From: Pseudomonas sp. W4I3
GTDB taxonomy: Bacteria; Pseudomonadota; Gammaproteobacteria; Pseudomonadales; Pseudomonadaceae
DNA length: 64,000 nt
Assembly (NCBI RefSeq): GCF_030816195.1
Contig: NZ_JAUSXS010000001.1
Coordinates: 3,681,501-3,745,500, forward strand
Direction of reading: 5' to 3'
Shown here piece by piece: positions 27,799-36,464 of the stretch (position 1 is its first letter; every line of letters starts with the position of its first letter). Below the pieces are notes generated by a model. The model worked only from the letters and a program-made list of their open reading frames with translations, was not told the DNA's origin and made no database searches. Made by a program: the position numbers and the translations under genes.

Positions 27799-29433
27799 AT
27801 GAACAGTTTGCGCAATATGTCGATCAGCCGACGCCTCTGGCTGATCCTGGTAGTCGCCGTGCTGATGCTGCTGACCTTGGGCGCGTTGATGCTCAAACAG
27901 ATCCATGGCGACCTCTACCAGGCCAAACGCCAACAGACCCAGCACGTGGTACAAACCGCCAGCGGTGTGTTGAGCTACTACCAGAACCTGGAGAAAACCG
28001 GCGCGCTCACCCGCGAAGCGGCGCAGCAGCAAGCCTTGAGCGCGGTGCGCGGCCTGCGTTACGACCACGACGATTACTTCTGGATCAACGACCTCACCCC
28101 CGTGATGATCATGCACGCGGCCAACCCCAAGCTGGACGGCAAGAACCTTTCGGCGATCCGCGACCCGGACGGGTTTGCCGTGTTCAATGAGTTCGTGATC
28201 CTGGCCAAGGCCAAGGGCGCCGGCATCGTCAATTACCGCTGGCCAAAGCCGGGCGCCGATGCGCCAGTGGAAAAAACCTCGTACATCCAACTGTTCGAAC
28301 CCTGGGGCTGGATCATCGGCTCGGGCGTCTACGTGGACGACGTGCAGGCTGAGTTCACCGGCCAGGTGTGGAAAGCCTCGGCGATCGGCCTGGCCATCGC
28401 CCTGATCATGACCCTGCTGGTGCTGCTGATCGCGCGCAGCATCGTGCAACCGTTGCAGGCGGCGGTGAACGCCATGGGCAACATCGCCAGCGGCGAAAGC
28501 GACCTGACCCGCAGCCTCGACACTCACGGGCGTGACGAGGTCACCCAGTTGTCCCAGCACTTCAACACCTTCACCGCCAAGCTGCGCCAGGTGGTCGGCC
28601 AATTGCAGGTGTGCGCCAACGCCCTCGGCGAGTCGTCGACCGAGTTGGGCCACAACGCCAGCCAGGCCCACGACCGCAGCCAGCAACAGTCACAACAGAT
28701 GGAACTGGTGGCCACCGCCGTCAATGAAGTCACCTATGGCGTGCAGGACGTGGCCAAGAACGCCGAACACGCCGCCAGCGAAATGCGCGATGCCCAGGCT
28801 CAGGCGCAACAAGGCCAGGTCAACATCGACGGCAGTCTGCAACGGATCGACCAGCTTTCCAGCACCATCAGCCAGGCCGTGGACGTTATCCGCACCCTCT
28901 CCAGTGAAAGCACACAGATCGGCGGCGTACTGGAAGTGATTCGTTCCATTGCAGATCAGACCAACCTGCTCGCCCTCAACGCCGCCATCGAGGCCGCCCG
29001 CGCCGGCGAGCAGGGTCGTGGGTTTGCCGTGGTGGCCGACGAAGTACGCCTGCTGGCCCAGCGCACGCAGAAATCCACCGCTGAAATCCAGTCGATGATC
29101 GAACGGCTGCAAGGCCATTCGGAAGCCGCGGTCAAGGTGATCAGCGACAGCCACAGCGCTTCGCAACTGACCATCGAACAAGCCGGCCTGGCGGGCGCCA
29201 GCCTCAGTGCCATCGGCCAGGCGTTGCACAACCTCAACGGCCTGAACGCCTCGATTGCCAGCGCCACCCTGCAACAGGCCCATGTGGTGGAAGACATCAA
29301 CCAGAACGTCACCCAGGCGGCGGGTTTGTCCCAGAGCACCGCGCTGGCGGCCGAGCAGTCCAGCGTGGCAAGCGCGCAGCTACGGGGCTTGAGTGAGCAG
29401 CTTGATGGGCTGCTGCGCCAATTCAAGGTCTGA
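27799..29433 (+). CDS. Methyl-accepting chemotaxis protein with single Cache domain
   Basis: A 544-residue chemoreceptor. Transmembrane helix 1 is at about residues 12-34, a periplasmic single-Cache domain at about 35-190 ([25 protein letters not shown]), helix 2 at about 192-214, and HAMP to about 268. The signalling domain has the conserved hairpin tip [20 protein letters not shown] near 380-400. The FVVVADEVR-type segment appears as [14 protein letters not shown]. Ligands of such sensors are often organic acids or amino acids, but this one cannot be assigned. A FliA-type promoter precedes it. Confidence 0.92.
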   Translation: MNSLRNMSISRRLWLILVVAVLMLLTLGALMLKQIHGDLYQAKRQQTQHVVQTASGVLSYYQNLEKTGALTREAAQQQALSAVRGLRYDHDDYFWINDLTPVMIMHAANPKLDGKNLSAIRDPDGFAVFNEFVILAKAKGAGIVNYRWPKPGADAPVEKTSYIQLFEPWGWIIGSGVYVDDVQAEFTGQVWKASAIGLAIALIMTLLVLLIARSIVQPLQAAVNAMGNIASGESDLTRSLDTHGRDEVTQLSQHFNTFTAKLRQVVGQLQVCANALGESSTELGHNASQAHDRSQQQSQQMELVATAVNEVTYGVQDVAKNAEHAASEMRDAQAQAQQGQVNIDGSLQRIDQLSSTISQAVDVIRTLSSESTQIGGVLEVIRSIADQTNLLALNAAIEAARAGEQGRGFAVVADEVRLLAQRTQKSTAEIQSMIERLQGHSEAAVKVISDSHSASQLTIEQAGLAGASLSAIGQALHNLNGLNASIASATLQQAHVVEDINQNVTQAAGLSQSTALAAEQSSVASAQLRGLSEQLDGLLRQFKV

Positions 29434-29436
29434 CGT

Positions 29437-29521
29437 TGGGATGGACTTGCGATAGCGGTGGGTCAGTGAAAATTGCAGGTGACTGAACCACCGCCATCGG
29501 GGGCAAGCCCCCTCCCACATG
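29437..29521. repeat. Degenerate family B REPIN, left arm eroded
   Basis: The right arm (CATCGGGGGCAAGCCCCCTC then CCACATG) is intact, whereas the left arm is reduced to GGATGGACTTGCGATAGCGG. It lies just after the chemoreceptor stop. Confidence 0.6.
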
Positions 29522-29571
29522 TTGATTCGGTTTCGTCAGCAAGCAGCCATTTCGTGAACAATGAAGATCCC

Positions 29572-29635
29572 CTGTGGGAGGGGGCTTGCCCCCGATAGCA
29601 ATGGGTCAATCACCACCAATAGCGACTGACACCCA
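29572..29635. repeat. Degenerate family B REPIN, right arm eroded
   Basis: The left arm CCTGTGGGAGGGGGCTTGCC is intact, but the expected right arm has decayed to ACCAATAGCGACTGACACC. It sits about 50 bases after the neighbouring partial copy. Confidence 0.55.
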
Positions 29636-29654
29636 GCCTTCGGGAACACTGCTG

Positions 29655-29682
29655 TTTGAGGATGGATGGCCTGTAGGTACAA
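29655..29682 (+). promoter_or_regulatory. Putative sigma-70 promoter of pnuC
   Basis: TTGAGG at 29655-29660 and TACAAT at 29677-29682 are 16 bases apart, 35 bases before the pnuC start. Confidence 0.5.
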
Positions 29683-29716
29683 TCACCGCCCTCTTCCACT
29701 CTCCCAAGGAACCGCC

Positions 29717-30280
29717 ATGTCCGGGCTTGAATTGTTCGCCGCCGCCTTGGGGGTGATCGCTGTCTGGCTGACGGTCAAGCAAAACCCCTGGTGCTGGCCC
29801 ATCGGCCTGGTAATGGTGCTGCTCTACACCTGGGTGTTCTTCGACGTGAAACTCTATTCCGACATGCTGCTGCAGGTGGTCTACGCCGTGCTGCAACTCT
29901 ACGGCTGGTGGCAATGGACCCGTGCCGGCGCGGTCAAGCAGGGCAGGCAGGTCAGCAGCCTGGGCTGGCCGGCGATCATGACCAGCCTGGCCGTCGGCGC
30001 AGTGTTCAGCCTGTTGCTCGGCGCTGCCATGGCCCACTGGACCGACGCCGCCCAGCCCTGGCTTGACGCGGCCCTCACCGGCTTCAGCCTGGTGGCGCAG
30101 TTGTGGATGGCGCAAAAACGCCTGCAGTGCTGGCCGCTGTGGATCTTGGTGGATGTGATTTTCGTCGGGCTGTTTCTCTACAAAGGCCTCTACCTCACCG
30201 CCGCGCTCTATGCCCTGTTTACCGTAATTGCCGTGCAAGGCTGGCGTGAATGGCGCGCCGACCCGGCGTTACGCGCATGA
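29717..30280 (+). CDS. pnuC: Nicotinamide riboside transporter PnuC
   Basis: A 187-residue inner-membrane protein with about seven hydrophobic segments. Family motifs are WCWPIGLVMVLLYTWVFFDV, YGWWQW and CWPLWILVDVIFVGLFLYKG. PnuC facilitates nicotinamide riboside entry; phosphorylation inside the cell traps it. The gene overlaps a kinase-like gene by ATGA at 30277-30280, which fits this mechanism. The ATG at 29717 is preceded by AAGGAACC; an upstream ATG in the same frame lies before the promoter -10. Confidence 0.92.
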   Translation: MSGLELFAAALGVIAVWLTVKQNPWCWPIGLVMVLLYTWVFFDVKLYSDMLLQVVYAVLQLYGWWQWTRAGAVKQGRQVSSLGWPAIMTSLAVGAVFSLLLGAAMAHWTDAAQPWLDAALTGFSLVAQLWMAQKRLQCWPLWILVDVIFVGLFLYKGLYLTAALYALFTVIAVQGWREWRADPALRA

Positions 30281-30813
30281 AGGTGGTGGTACTGGCGGGC
30301 CCTGAATCCAGCGGTAAGAGCTGGCTGGCGGCCGAACTTCACGCGCATTTTGGCGGATTGATGGTGGGTGAATACGTGCGCTATTTCATCGACCATCATC
30401 AGCGCGACACCTGCCTGGCGGACATCCCGGCGATCGCCCAGGGCCAGTTGGCCTGGGAAGACGCCGCCCGCGCCGCGCAGCCTGAAGTGCTGATCCTCGA
30501 CACCCACCTGCTGACCAACCAGCTCTGGAGCCAGACCCTGTTTGGCGACTGCCCCGGCTGGCTCGACCGCGAGCTGCTGGCGCGCCACTACGACCTGCAC
30601 CTGCTGCTGTCGCCGGAAGACGTGGAATGGAGCGCCGACGGCCAGCGCTGCCAACCGCAACTGACGGACCGCCGGGCGTTCTTTCAGGCCAGCCTGGATT
30701 GGATGCACGCGCATCGTCAGCCTGTGGTGGTAATCCGGGGCGACTGGCAGGCGCGCCGTGATGCCGCGTTTGCCGCCGTCGAGCGCCTGCTCGCGCCTGC
30801 GCCAGCCGGTTAA
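30277..30813 (+). CDS. NadR-like ribosylnicotinamide kinase (stand-alone ATPase domain)
   Basis: A 178-residue P-loop protein matching the C-terminal kinase domain of NadR without its repressor or adenylyltransferase domains. Walker A is GPESSGKS at residues 8-15; GEYVRYFIDHH and the Walker-B-like LILDTHLLTN follow. It probably phosphorylates nicotinamide riboside imported by PnuC to NMN. The start overlaps the pnuC stop, so the two are translationally coupled. Its last four bases overlap the convergent xthA gene. Confidence 0.85.
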   Translation: MKVVVLAGPESSGKSWLAAELHAHFGGLMVGEYVRYFIDHHQRDTCLADIPAIAQGQLAWEDAARAAQPEVLILDTHLLTNQLWSQTLFGDCPGWLDRELLARHYDLHLLLSPEDVEWSADGQRCQPQLTDRRAFFQASLDWMHAHRQPVVVIRGDWQARRDAAFAAVERLLAPAPAG

Positions 30814-31604
30814 CGCTTCTTGCGCGTACCGAGCTGTATCCAGGTCGGCGCGTGGTCGCTGGCATGCGCCTCGTTGCGCACCCAGGCGTCGACACCCGCG
30901 TCCTTGAGATAGGGCTTGAGCGCGGGGTTGAGCAACAGGTGGTCGATGCGCAGGCCGGAATTCTTCTGCCAATGCTGGCGAAAATAGTCCCAGAACGTGT
31001 ACACCCGCTCTTCGGGGTACAGATGACGCAATGAATCGGTCCAGCCCTGTTCGAGCAAGCGTTGATAGCAGGCGCGACTCTCGGGCCGCAGCAACGCATC
31101 CTTGAGCCAGGAGCGCGGGTTATAGATATCCAGGTCGGTGGGCACCACATTGAAATCCCCGGCCAGCAACACCGGATGATCACTGGCTTGCCACGCCTGG
31201 GCGTAGTCGATCAGGCGTTCGAACCAGGCCAGTTTGTAGTCGAATTTCGGCCCCGGTTGCGGGTTGCCATTGGGCAGGTACAGGCAGCCGACCAACACGC
31301 CATGCACGGCCGCTTCGATGTAGCGGCTTTGCTCGTCGCTGTCGTCACCGGGCAGGCCGCGCCGGCTTTCCAGCGGTTGCGCATCCTTGGCGAGAATCGC
31401 CACACCGTTCCACGAGGCTTGGCCCAGGCAGATCGCGCCGTAGCCGGCCGCTTCAAAATCAGCATAGGGAAACAGGCTTTCCGGCGCCTTGAGTTCTTGC
31501 AGGCAGACGATATCCGGCTGCTCCCGCGCCAGCCATTGCAACAGGTTGGGCAGGCGGGCACGCAGGCCGTTGACATTGAAGGTGGCGATTTTCAGCGCTT
31601 TCAT
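30810..31604 (-). CDS. xthA: Exodeoxyribonuclease III
   Basis: A 264-residue enzyme of the exonuclease III/AP endonuclease family. It starts MKALKIATFNVNGLRARL. Metal and catalytic residues are in CLQELKAPE (Glu), LLAGDFNVVPTDLDIYNP (Asp-Asn) and the final NEAHASDHAPTWIQL (Asp-His). It cleaves abasic sites and degrades one strand of duplex DNA in base-excision repair. The ATG at 31604 has an AAAGGACC ribosome site; the longer frame upstream runs through a REPIN and is not coding. Confidence 0.93.
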   Translation of the reverse strand: MKALKIATFNVNGLRARLPNLLQWLAREQPDIVCLQELKAPESLFPYADFEAAGYGAICLGQASWNGVAILAKDAQPLESRRGLPGDDSDEQSRYIEAAVHGVLVGCLYLPNGNPQPGPKFDYKLAWFERLIDYAQAWQASDHPVLLAGDFNVVPTDLDIYNPRSWLKDALLRPESRACYQRLLEQGWTDSLRHLYPEERVYTFWDYFRQHWQKNSGLRIDHLLLNPALKPYLKDAGVDAWVRNEAHASDHAPTWIQLGTRKKR

Positions 31605-31703
31605 TGGGCAGGGTCCTTTCGGGGCTCTTGGGGTAGAGCTTGAAAGGCGCGTGGATGTTCCATCCAGACACAGGCCTTGTGTGGAAGGGAGCAAGGCCAG
31701 ATG

Positions 31704-31805
31704 CCTGTAGGAGCGAGCTTGCGCGCGAAGAACCCAGCCCCCCGCGTGCATCCAGAATGAACGCATTGTCTGGATGTTTTTCGCGAGCAAGCTCGCTCCT
31801 ACAGG
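31704..31805. repeat. REPIN, family A copy 2
   Basis: CCTGTAGGAGCGAGCTTGC at the left end and its complement at the right enclose the family spacer with ATCCAGAATGAACGC. The left arm has one change, GCGCGC instead of GCTCGC. It lies between divergently placed ends of xthA and ggt. Confidence 0.82.
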
Positions 31806-31847
31806 TATCAGGGCAAGCACCCTTCCACAATTGCCGTGAATCAGGCC

Positions 31848-33572
31848 TTAGTAGCCCAACGACAGCCCAGTGTTGCGTCGCGGATCATTCGCACCATAGA
31901 AGCGGTTGTTGCCCACCGGCTTGCCACCCAGCGCCGGGGCGCCTACCAGGATGGCGGCCAGGTGGTTGGCGTCCTGGGGACCTGCAAACTTGTGGCCCCA
32001 GCTTTCGAGGATCTTCTGGGTGTCGGGGCTGACCGCGAAGGTCTCAAGGTTCGTGGTGTCAGGCATCCATTGCTGATGGAAACGCGGCGCGTCCACAGCC
32101 TCCTGGATATTCATCTTGTAGTCGATGACATTGAGGATGGTCAGCAAGGTTGCGGTGATGATGCGACTGCCGCCCGGCGTACCCACCACCATCACCGCCT
32201 TGCCATCCTTGGTGACGATGGTCGGGCTCATCGATGACAGCGGCGCCTTGCCCGGTGCGATGGCATTGGCTTCACCCTGGACCAGGCCATACATGTTCGG
32301 CACGCCGACCTTGACGGTGAAGTCGTCCATTTCATCGTTGAGGATGACCCCGGTCTTGCTCGCCATCACGCCCGCACCAAACCAGTCATTGAGGGTGTAG
32401 GTGACCGAAACGGCGTTGCCCCAGGTGTCGACGATGGAATAGTGCGTGGTGTTATTGCCTTCATGGGGCGACACGCCCGGCTTGATCGCCTGGGAATCCC
32501 CGGCCTTGTGTGGCTCGATGGCGTCGCGCAGCTTTGCCGCGTAGTTTTTATCCAGCAGATGCGCGATCGGGTTCTTCACGAAATCCGGGTCGCCGAGGTA
32601 GCTGTTGCGGTCCACATAGGCGTGACGCATCGCTTCGATCTGGTAGTGCAGGCCCTGGGCCGAGTGATAGCCCAGGTCCGCCATCGGGTAGCCTTCGAGG
32701 ATGTTCATGATCTGGCAGATCACCACGCCACCGGAGCTTGGCGGCGGCGCCGAGACCACATGGTAGCCGCGGTAATCGCACTCGATGGGCGCCAATTCGC
32801 GGGTCTTGTATTTGTCCAGGTCAGCCTGGGTGATCAGGCCCTTGCCGGCCTGACTGGAATCCACCAATGCCTTGGCGACCCAGCCTTTATAGAAACCGTC
32901 GCTGCCCTTGGCGGAAATCTCCTTGAGGGTCTTGGCCAGGTCTTTCTGCACCAGCGTCTGGCCGACCTGCATCGGTTGGCCGTTGTGCAGGAAAATCCCG
33001 CGCAGGTCCTGGTCTTTTTCAAACTCACCGGTGGCGGTGTGCAGCAGGTCGATATCGCCCTGCTCCAGGGCAAAGCCGTGTTCGGCCAGCTTGATTGCCG
33101 GCGCAATCACTTGGGCACGCTTGAGGGTGCCGTACTTGCTCAGGGCCAACTCCATGCCGGAGACCGTGCCGGGCACCCCGACCGCCAGATGGCCCTTGGC
33201 GCTCAGGCCTTCGACGACATTGCCGTCCTTGTCCAGGTACATATCGGCCGTGGCCGCCAACGGGGCTTTTTCGCGGAAGTCGAGGAAGGTCTTGCGCCCG
33301 TCCGCCAGTTGCACGGTCATGAACCCACCGCCCCCCAGGTTGCCCGCCGCCGGGTACACCACGGCCAGCGCATAACCCACGGCCACTGCCGCATCCACCG
33401 CATTGCCGCCGGCCTTGAGCACGTCCACGCCGACCTGTGTCGCCAGATGCTGGGCGGTGACCACCATGCCGTTTTCACCGGCCACCGGGGCCTGGGAAGC
33501 GGCGTGTACGCCACTGACCGTCAACACCAAGGCAGTGGCAATCAGGGTGCGGCTGAAGGGTTGGTATTTCAT
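31848..33572 (-). CDS. ggt: Gamma-glutamyltranspeptidase
   Basis: A 574-residue periplasmic enzyme with a signal peptide (cleavage near VHAA, residue 25). The autoprocessing and catalytic threonine is Thr376 in NTTHYSIVD, so the precursor would split into subunits of about 375 and 199 residues. N-terminal AGGNAVDAAVAVGYAL and the C-terminal SSMSPTIV and GTPGGSRII glycine loop are typical. It hydrolyses glutathione and transfers gamma-glutamyl groups. It is monocistronic, with a REPIN 43 bases downstream. Confidence 0.94.
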   Translation of the reverse strand: MKYQPFSRTLIATALVLTVSGVHAASQAPVAGENGMVVTAQHLATQVGVDVLKAGGNAVDAAVAVGYALAVVYPAAGNLGGGGFMTVQLADGRKTFLDFREKAPLAATADMYLDKDGNVVEGLSAKGHLAVGVPGTVSGMELALSKYGTLKRAQVIAPAIKLAEHGFALEQGDIDLLHTATGEFEKDQDLRGIFLHNGQPMQVGQTLVQKDLAKTLKEISAKGSDGFYKGWVAKALVDSSQAGKGLITQADLDKYKTRELAPIECDYRGYHVVSAPPPSSGGVVICQIMNILEGYPMADLGYHSAQGLHYQIEAMRHAYVDRNSYLGDPDFVKNPIAHLLDKNYAAKLRDAIEPHKAGDSQAIKPGVSPHEGNNTTHYSIVDTWGNAVSVTYTLNDWFGAGVMASKTGVILNDEMDDFTVKVGVPNMYGLVQGEANAIAPGKAPLSSMSPTIVTKDGKAVMVVGTPGGSRIITATLLTILNVIDYKMNIQEAVDAPRFHQQWMPDTTNLETFAVSPDTQKILESWGHKFAGPQDANHLAAILVGAPALGGKPVGNNRFYGANDPRRNTGLSLGY

Positions 33573-33764
33573 CCGTGGCTACTCTATTTATGGGGATGCA
33601 CCAAAATAGCCCTTCGCGGATTCGATCCCCAGCGAGGTGGCGTTTTTATTACAGAACTTGTCGGTCATGGAACGGTTGCCGGAGGCAATCAGCGCTGGCC
33701 TATAAATTTTATGGCGCTAGAATCAACGCCACTCTTCATCCGCCGCCCTGATACGAGCCCCTTC

Positions 33765-34910
33765 ATGAGCTTTGATTTCGACACGATCCACCCACGCCTC
33801 GGCACCGGCAGCACCAAGTGGAGCCGCTACCCGCAAGACGTTTTGCCGATGTGGATCGCCGACATGGACATCGCCGCACCGCCTGCGGTGCTGCAGGCCT
33901 TGCGTGAACGCCTCGATCAACAGATTCTGGGCTACAGCGTGGCCGGCCCGGACGTGCGCGAAGCCATCATCGCCGACCTGTGGGCCAAGTACGCCTGGCG
34001 CGTACAGCCTGAAGAGTTGCTGTTCCTGCCCGGTGTCGAACCGGGCTTCAACATGGCCCTGCACGCCTTTGTGCAACCGGGCCAGCCGGTGGTATTGCAA
34101 ACCCCCAACTACCGGCCGATTCGCCTGGCACCCGCTCACTGGAACCTGCCGCGCATTGAACTGCCGTTCGAGTTGATCGAGGGTGAGTACCGCACGCCCC
34201 TGCCGGCGCTGCGCCAGGCGCTGACCGGCGCCGGTGCGCTGCTGTTGAGCAACCCCCACAATCCTATCGGCAAGGTCTTCCCTCGCGCGGAACTGCTGGC
34301 CGTGGCCAACGCCTGCCTGGAAAGCGGCGCACTGATCATCTCCGATGAAATCCACGCCGAGCTGTGCTTTGACGGCCGTCGTCATATCCCCACCGCCAGC
34401 CTTAGCGATGCGATTGCCCAGCGCACCATCACCCTGATGTCGGCGAGCAAGGCCTACAACGTGGCTGGCCTGAAGACCTGTTTCGCCGTGGTGCAGAATG
34501 CCGAGATGCGCGAGCGCTTCAACCAGGCCCGTTGCGGCATGGTCGACAGCGTCAGCCCGTTGGGCCTGGAAGCTACCCGCGCCGCCTACAGTCAATGCGG
34601 CGAATGGCTCGACGCGCTGGTGCAGTACCTGCAAGCCAACCGTGACTACCTGCTCGATGCCGTGCAGACCCGCCTGCCCGGCGTGGTGATGCATGCGCCA
34701 CAGGGTACTTTCCTGGCCTGGCTGGACTGCAGCGCCCTGGGCCTGGATGACCCACAACAGTTCTTCCTGGAACAGGCCAAGGTCGGCTTGAGCGCCGGCA
34801 TTGAGTTTGGTGATGACAGCCAACAGTTCGTGCGCCTGAACTTCGGCTGTCCACGGGCGATGCTCGAAGAAGGCCTGCAGCGCATGGAGCGAGCCCTGCG
34901 CCAGCGGTGA
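33765..34910 (+). CDS. PatB/MalY-type PLP-dependent C-S lyase
   Basis: A 381-residue fold-type I aminotransferase. It starts MSFDFDTIHPRLGTGSTKWS and then has MWIADMDIA, a hallmark of the MalY/PatB group of cystathionine beta-lyases. The PLP lysine is Lys229 in SASKAYNVAGLKT, with LSNPHNPIGK and SDEIHAEL as other cofactor contacts. It likely cleaves C-S bonds in cystathionine or cysteine conjugates. The sulfonate-type ABC operon downstream supports a sulfur role. The frame is open for over 1 kb upstream, but that part is antisense to ggt and non-coding. Confidence 0.88.
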   Translation: MSFDFDTIHPRLGTGSTKWSRYPQDVLPMWIADMDIAAPPAVLQALRERLDQQILGYSVAGPDVREAIIADLWAKYAWRVQPEELLFLPGVEPGFNMALHAFVQPGQPVVLQTPNYRPIRLAPAHWNLPRIELPFELIEGEYRTPLPALRQALTGAGALLLSNPHNPIGKVFPRAELLAVANACLESGALIISDEIHAELCFDGRRHIPTASLSDAIAQRTITLMSASKAYNVAGLKTCFAVVQNAEMRERFNQARCGMVDSVSPLGLEATRAAYSQCGEWLDALVQYLQANRDYLLDAVQTRLPGVVMHAPQGTFLAWLDCSALGLDDPQQFFLEQAKVGLSAGIEFGDDSQQFVRLNFGCPRAMLEEGLQRMERALRQR

Positions 34911-34922
34911 CCTGTGGCATCT

Positions 34923-34948
34923 GCGGGTGCCGGCTGGCCGGCGCCTGC
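34923..34948. terminator. Hairpin between convergent patB-like and mop genes
   Basis: Arms GCGGGTGCCGGC and GCCGGCGCCTGC pair around TG with two imperfect positions. A short T-rich stretch follows on the plus strand. Confidence 0.45.
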
Positions 34949-34961
34949 TTTGTGCGCGCAG

Positions 34962-35177
34962 TTAAAGCTTGGCGATAGACACTTCGGTGGACTTCACAAA
35001 GGCGATCACTTCACTGCCCACTTTCAACTCCAGGTCACGCACCGAGCGGGTGGTGATCACCGAAGTGACGATGCCGGACGCGGTCTGCACATCGATTTCC
35101 GAGACCACTTCCCCCAGCAGGATTTCCTTGATCACGCCCTTGAACTGATTGCGCACGTTGATCGCTTTGATGGTCAT
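34962..35177 (-). CDS. Mop/TOBE-domain protein (molbindin-like)
   Basis: A 71-residue protein made of one Mop domain: MTIKAINVRNQFKGVIKEI, then TTRSVRDLELKVGSEVIAFVKSTEV. Such molbindins assemble as hexamers that bind molybdate or tungstate oxyanions. The ATG at 35177 has an AAGGAAA ribosome site. It lies between a C-S lyase gene and a sulfonate-type uptake operon, and divergent from the latter; in pseudomonads Mop proteins often accompany sulfur-source genes, perhaps because sulfate and molybdate are analogues. That link is inference. Confidence 0.88.
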   Translation of the reverse strand: MTIKAINVRNQFKGVIKEILLGEVVSEIDVQTASGIVTSVITTRSVRDLELKVGSEVIAFVKSTEVSIAKL

Positions 35178-35300
35178 GTCGGCTTTCCTTTTGGCTGTTG
35201 AGTCAATCCGCACGAATGCGCAGGCACTCAAAGTGCGCCATCCGGAAGAACAACAAAAGGAATATATAACTCTTTATTTATTCCATACAGGAATATGAAA

Positions 35301-35320
35301 ACTGTTGCTCTAGCAACAGT
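35301..35320. promoter_or_regulatory. Dyad, probable enhancer-binding activator site
   Basis: Perfect arms ACTGTTGC and GCAACAGT with a TCTA centre, about 80 bases upstream of a sigma-54-type promoter, where enhancer-binding activators normally sit. Confidence 0.45.
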
Positions 35321-35391
35321 ACTTCAACACATTGCACCGTTGCACCACAGCTTCCAGCCAGTACCCGCCCATAAATACGTGGCAACACAGA

Positions 35392-35407
35392 TGGCACAGA
35401 GACTGCA
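35392..35407 (+). promoter_or_regulatory. Sigma-54 (-24/-12) promoter
   Basis: TGGCACAGAGACTGCA keeps the invariant GG (35393-35394) and GC (35405-35406) exactly ten bases apart and the TGGCAC box in full. One T of the -12 TTGC box is replaced by C. The transcript would start near 35417, about 80 bases before the first gene. Confidence 0.5.
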
Positions 35408-35497
35408 TATTCCTTAAAAGCATGAAGGAGCATGCCGAATAATTTTCTGAATATAAGAAAAGTCTCTCTAAACGCCTCACGTGCCTGGAGCTGTTCC

Positions 35498-36454
35498 ATG
35501 AAACCCTTCGCCAAACGCTTACTCGGCGCATGCGCCCTCGCCCTGTGCCTGCAACCGCTGGCCCAGGCCGCCGAAACCGATCCTGCGCAGGTCAATCTCG
35601 ACTACGCGTACTACTCGCCGGTCAGCCTGGTGCTCAAGCACTTCGGTTGGCTCGAACAAGCCTTGCCGCATTCCAAAGTGGGCTGGGTATTGAGCCAGGG
35701 CAGCAACCGTTCGCTGGAATACCTCAACAGCGGCGGCGTGGATTTCGCCTCTTCCGCCAGCCTGTCCGCCGTGCTGAGCCGGGCCAATGGCAGTCCGATC
35801 AAATCGGTGTATGTGTACAGCCGCGCCGAATGGACGGCCTTGGTGGTACGCAAGGATTCGCCCTTCAAGAGCGTCACGGACCTCAAAGGCAAGAAAATCG
35901 CCGCCACCAAAGGCACCGACCCGTACCTGTTCACCCTGCGCAGCCTGCAACAGGCCGGGCTGAAAAAGGACGACGTGGAACTGGTGCACCTGCAACATCC
36001 GGATGGCCGCACCGCGCTGGAAAAAGGTGACGTCGACGCCTGGGCCGGCCTCGACCCGCATATGGCCGCCAGCGAAATCCAGGCCGGCTCGCGCCTGCTG
36101 TACCGCAACAAGGACTTCAACAGCTACGGCGTGATCAGCGTCACCGAGCAGTTCGCCAAGGCGCACCCACAGACCATCACCACGGTACTGGGCGCCTATG
36201 AAAAGGCCCGCGATTGGGCAGTCAAGCACCCGGATGAGTTCGCCAAACTGCTCGCCGACGAATCCGGCCTGCCGTTGGAAGTGGCCAGGCTGCAGTTGTC
36301 GCGTACCGACTTGAGCACACCGTTTTTGAACAGCAAGGATGTGCTGTCATCCAAGGCCGCCGCGCCGATCCTGGTGTCCGAAGAGCTGGTGCGCAAGGGC
36401 GTGGACGTGGACCAGGTGATCGACCAGTTGCTCGACACCTCGTTCGGCCAGTAA
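35498..36454 (+). CDS. ABC transporter periplasmic binding protein, SsuA/TauA type
   Basis: A 318-residue secreted protein of the NitT/TauT (SsuA) family. The signal peptide covers about residues 1-26 (MKPFAKRLLGACALALCLQP, cleavage after AQA). The mature part has YYSPVSLVLKHFGWLE, SGGVDFASSASLSAVLS, DLKGKKIAATKGTDPY and WAGLDPHMA, the ligand-binding elements of alkanesulfonate binders. It delivers substrate to the permease and ATPase encoded directly downstream. The exact ligand (alkanesulfonate, sulfate ester or another sulfur source) cannot be read from the sequence. Confidence 0.88.
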   Translation: MKPFAKRLLGACALALCLQPLAQAAETDPAQVNLDYAYYSPVSLVLKHFGWLEQALPHSKVGWVLSQGSNRSLEYLNSGGVDFASSASLSAVLSRANGSPIKSVYVYSRAEWTALVVRKDSPFKSVTDLKGKKIAATKGTDPYLFTLRSLQQAGLKKDDVELVHLQHPDGRTALEKGDVDAWAGLDPHMAASEIQAGSRLLYRNKDFNSYGVISVTEQFAKAHPQTITTVLGAYEKARDWAVKHPDEFAKLLADESGLPLEVARLQLSRTDLSTPFLNSKDVLSSKAAAPILVSEELVRKGVDVDQVIDQLLDTSFGQ

Positions 36455-36464
36455 GGAGCGCCTG

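Larger units (their letters stand above)
35178..35497 (+). other. AT-rich control region of the sulfonate-type ABC operon
   Basis: A 320-base gap between the divergent mop and substrate-binding protein genes. It contains AT-rich repeats (GGAATAT and ATTCC motifs at 35262-35295), a perfect hairpin-like dyad at 35301-35320, a GTTGCACC-type direct repeat near 35330-35346, and a sigma-54-like promoter at 35392-35407. There is no coding frame. Confidence 0.55.

Noticed and set aside
31605..31820. N-terminal extension of xthA
   Set aside because: It reads through a REPIN; the protein family starts at MKALKIATFN with a good ribosome site.
32442..33764. Upstream extension of the PatB/MalY-like gene
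   Set aside because: The extra 441 codons are antisense to ggt and unrelated to the aminotransferase family; the ATG at 33765 matches the family start.
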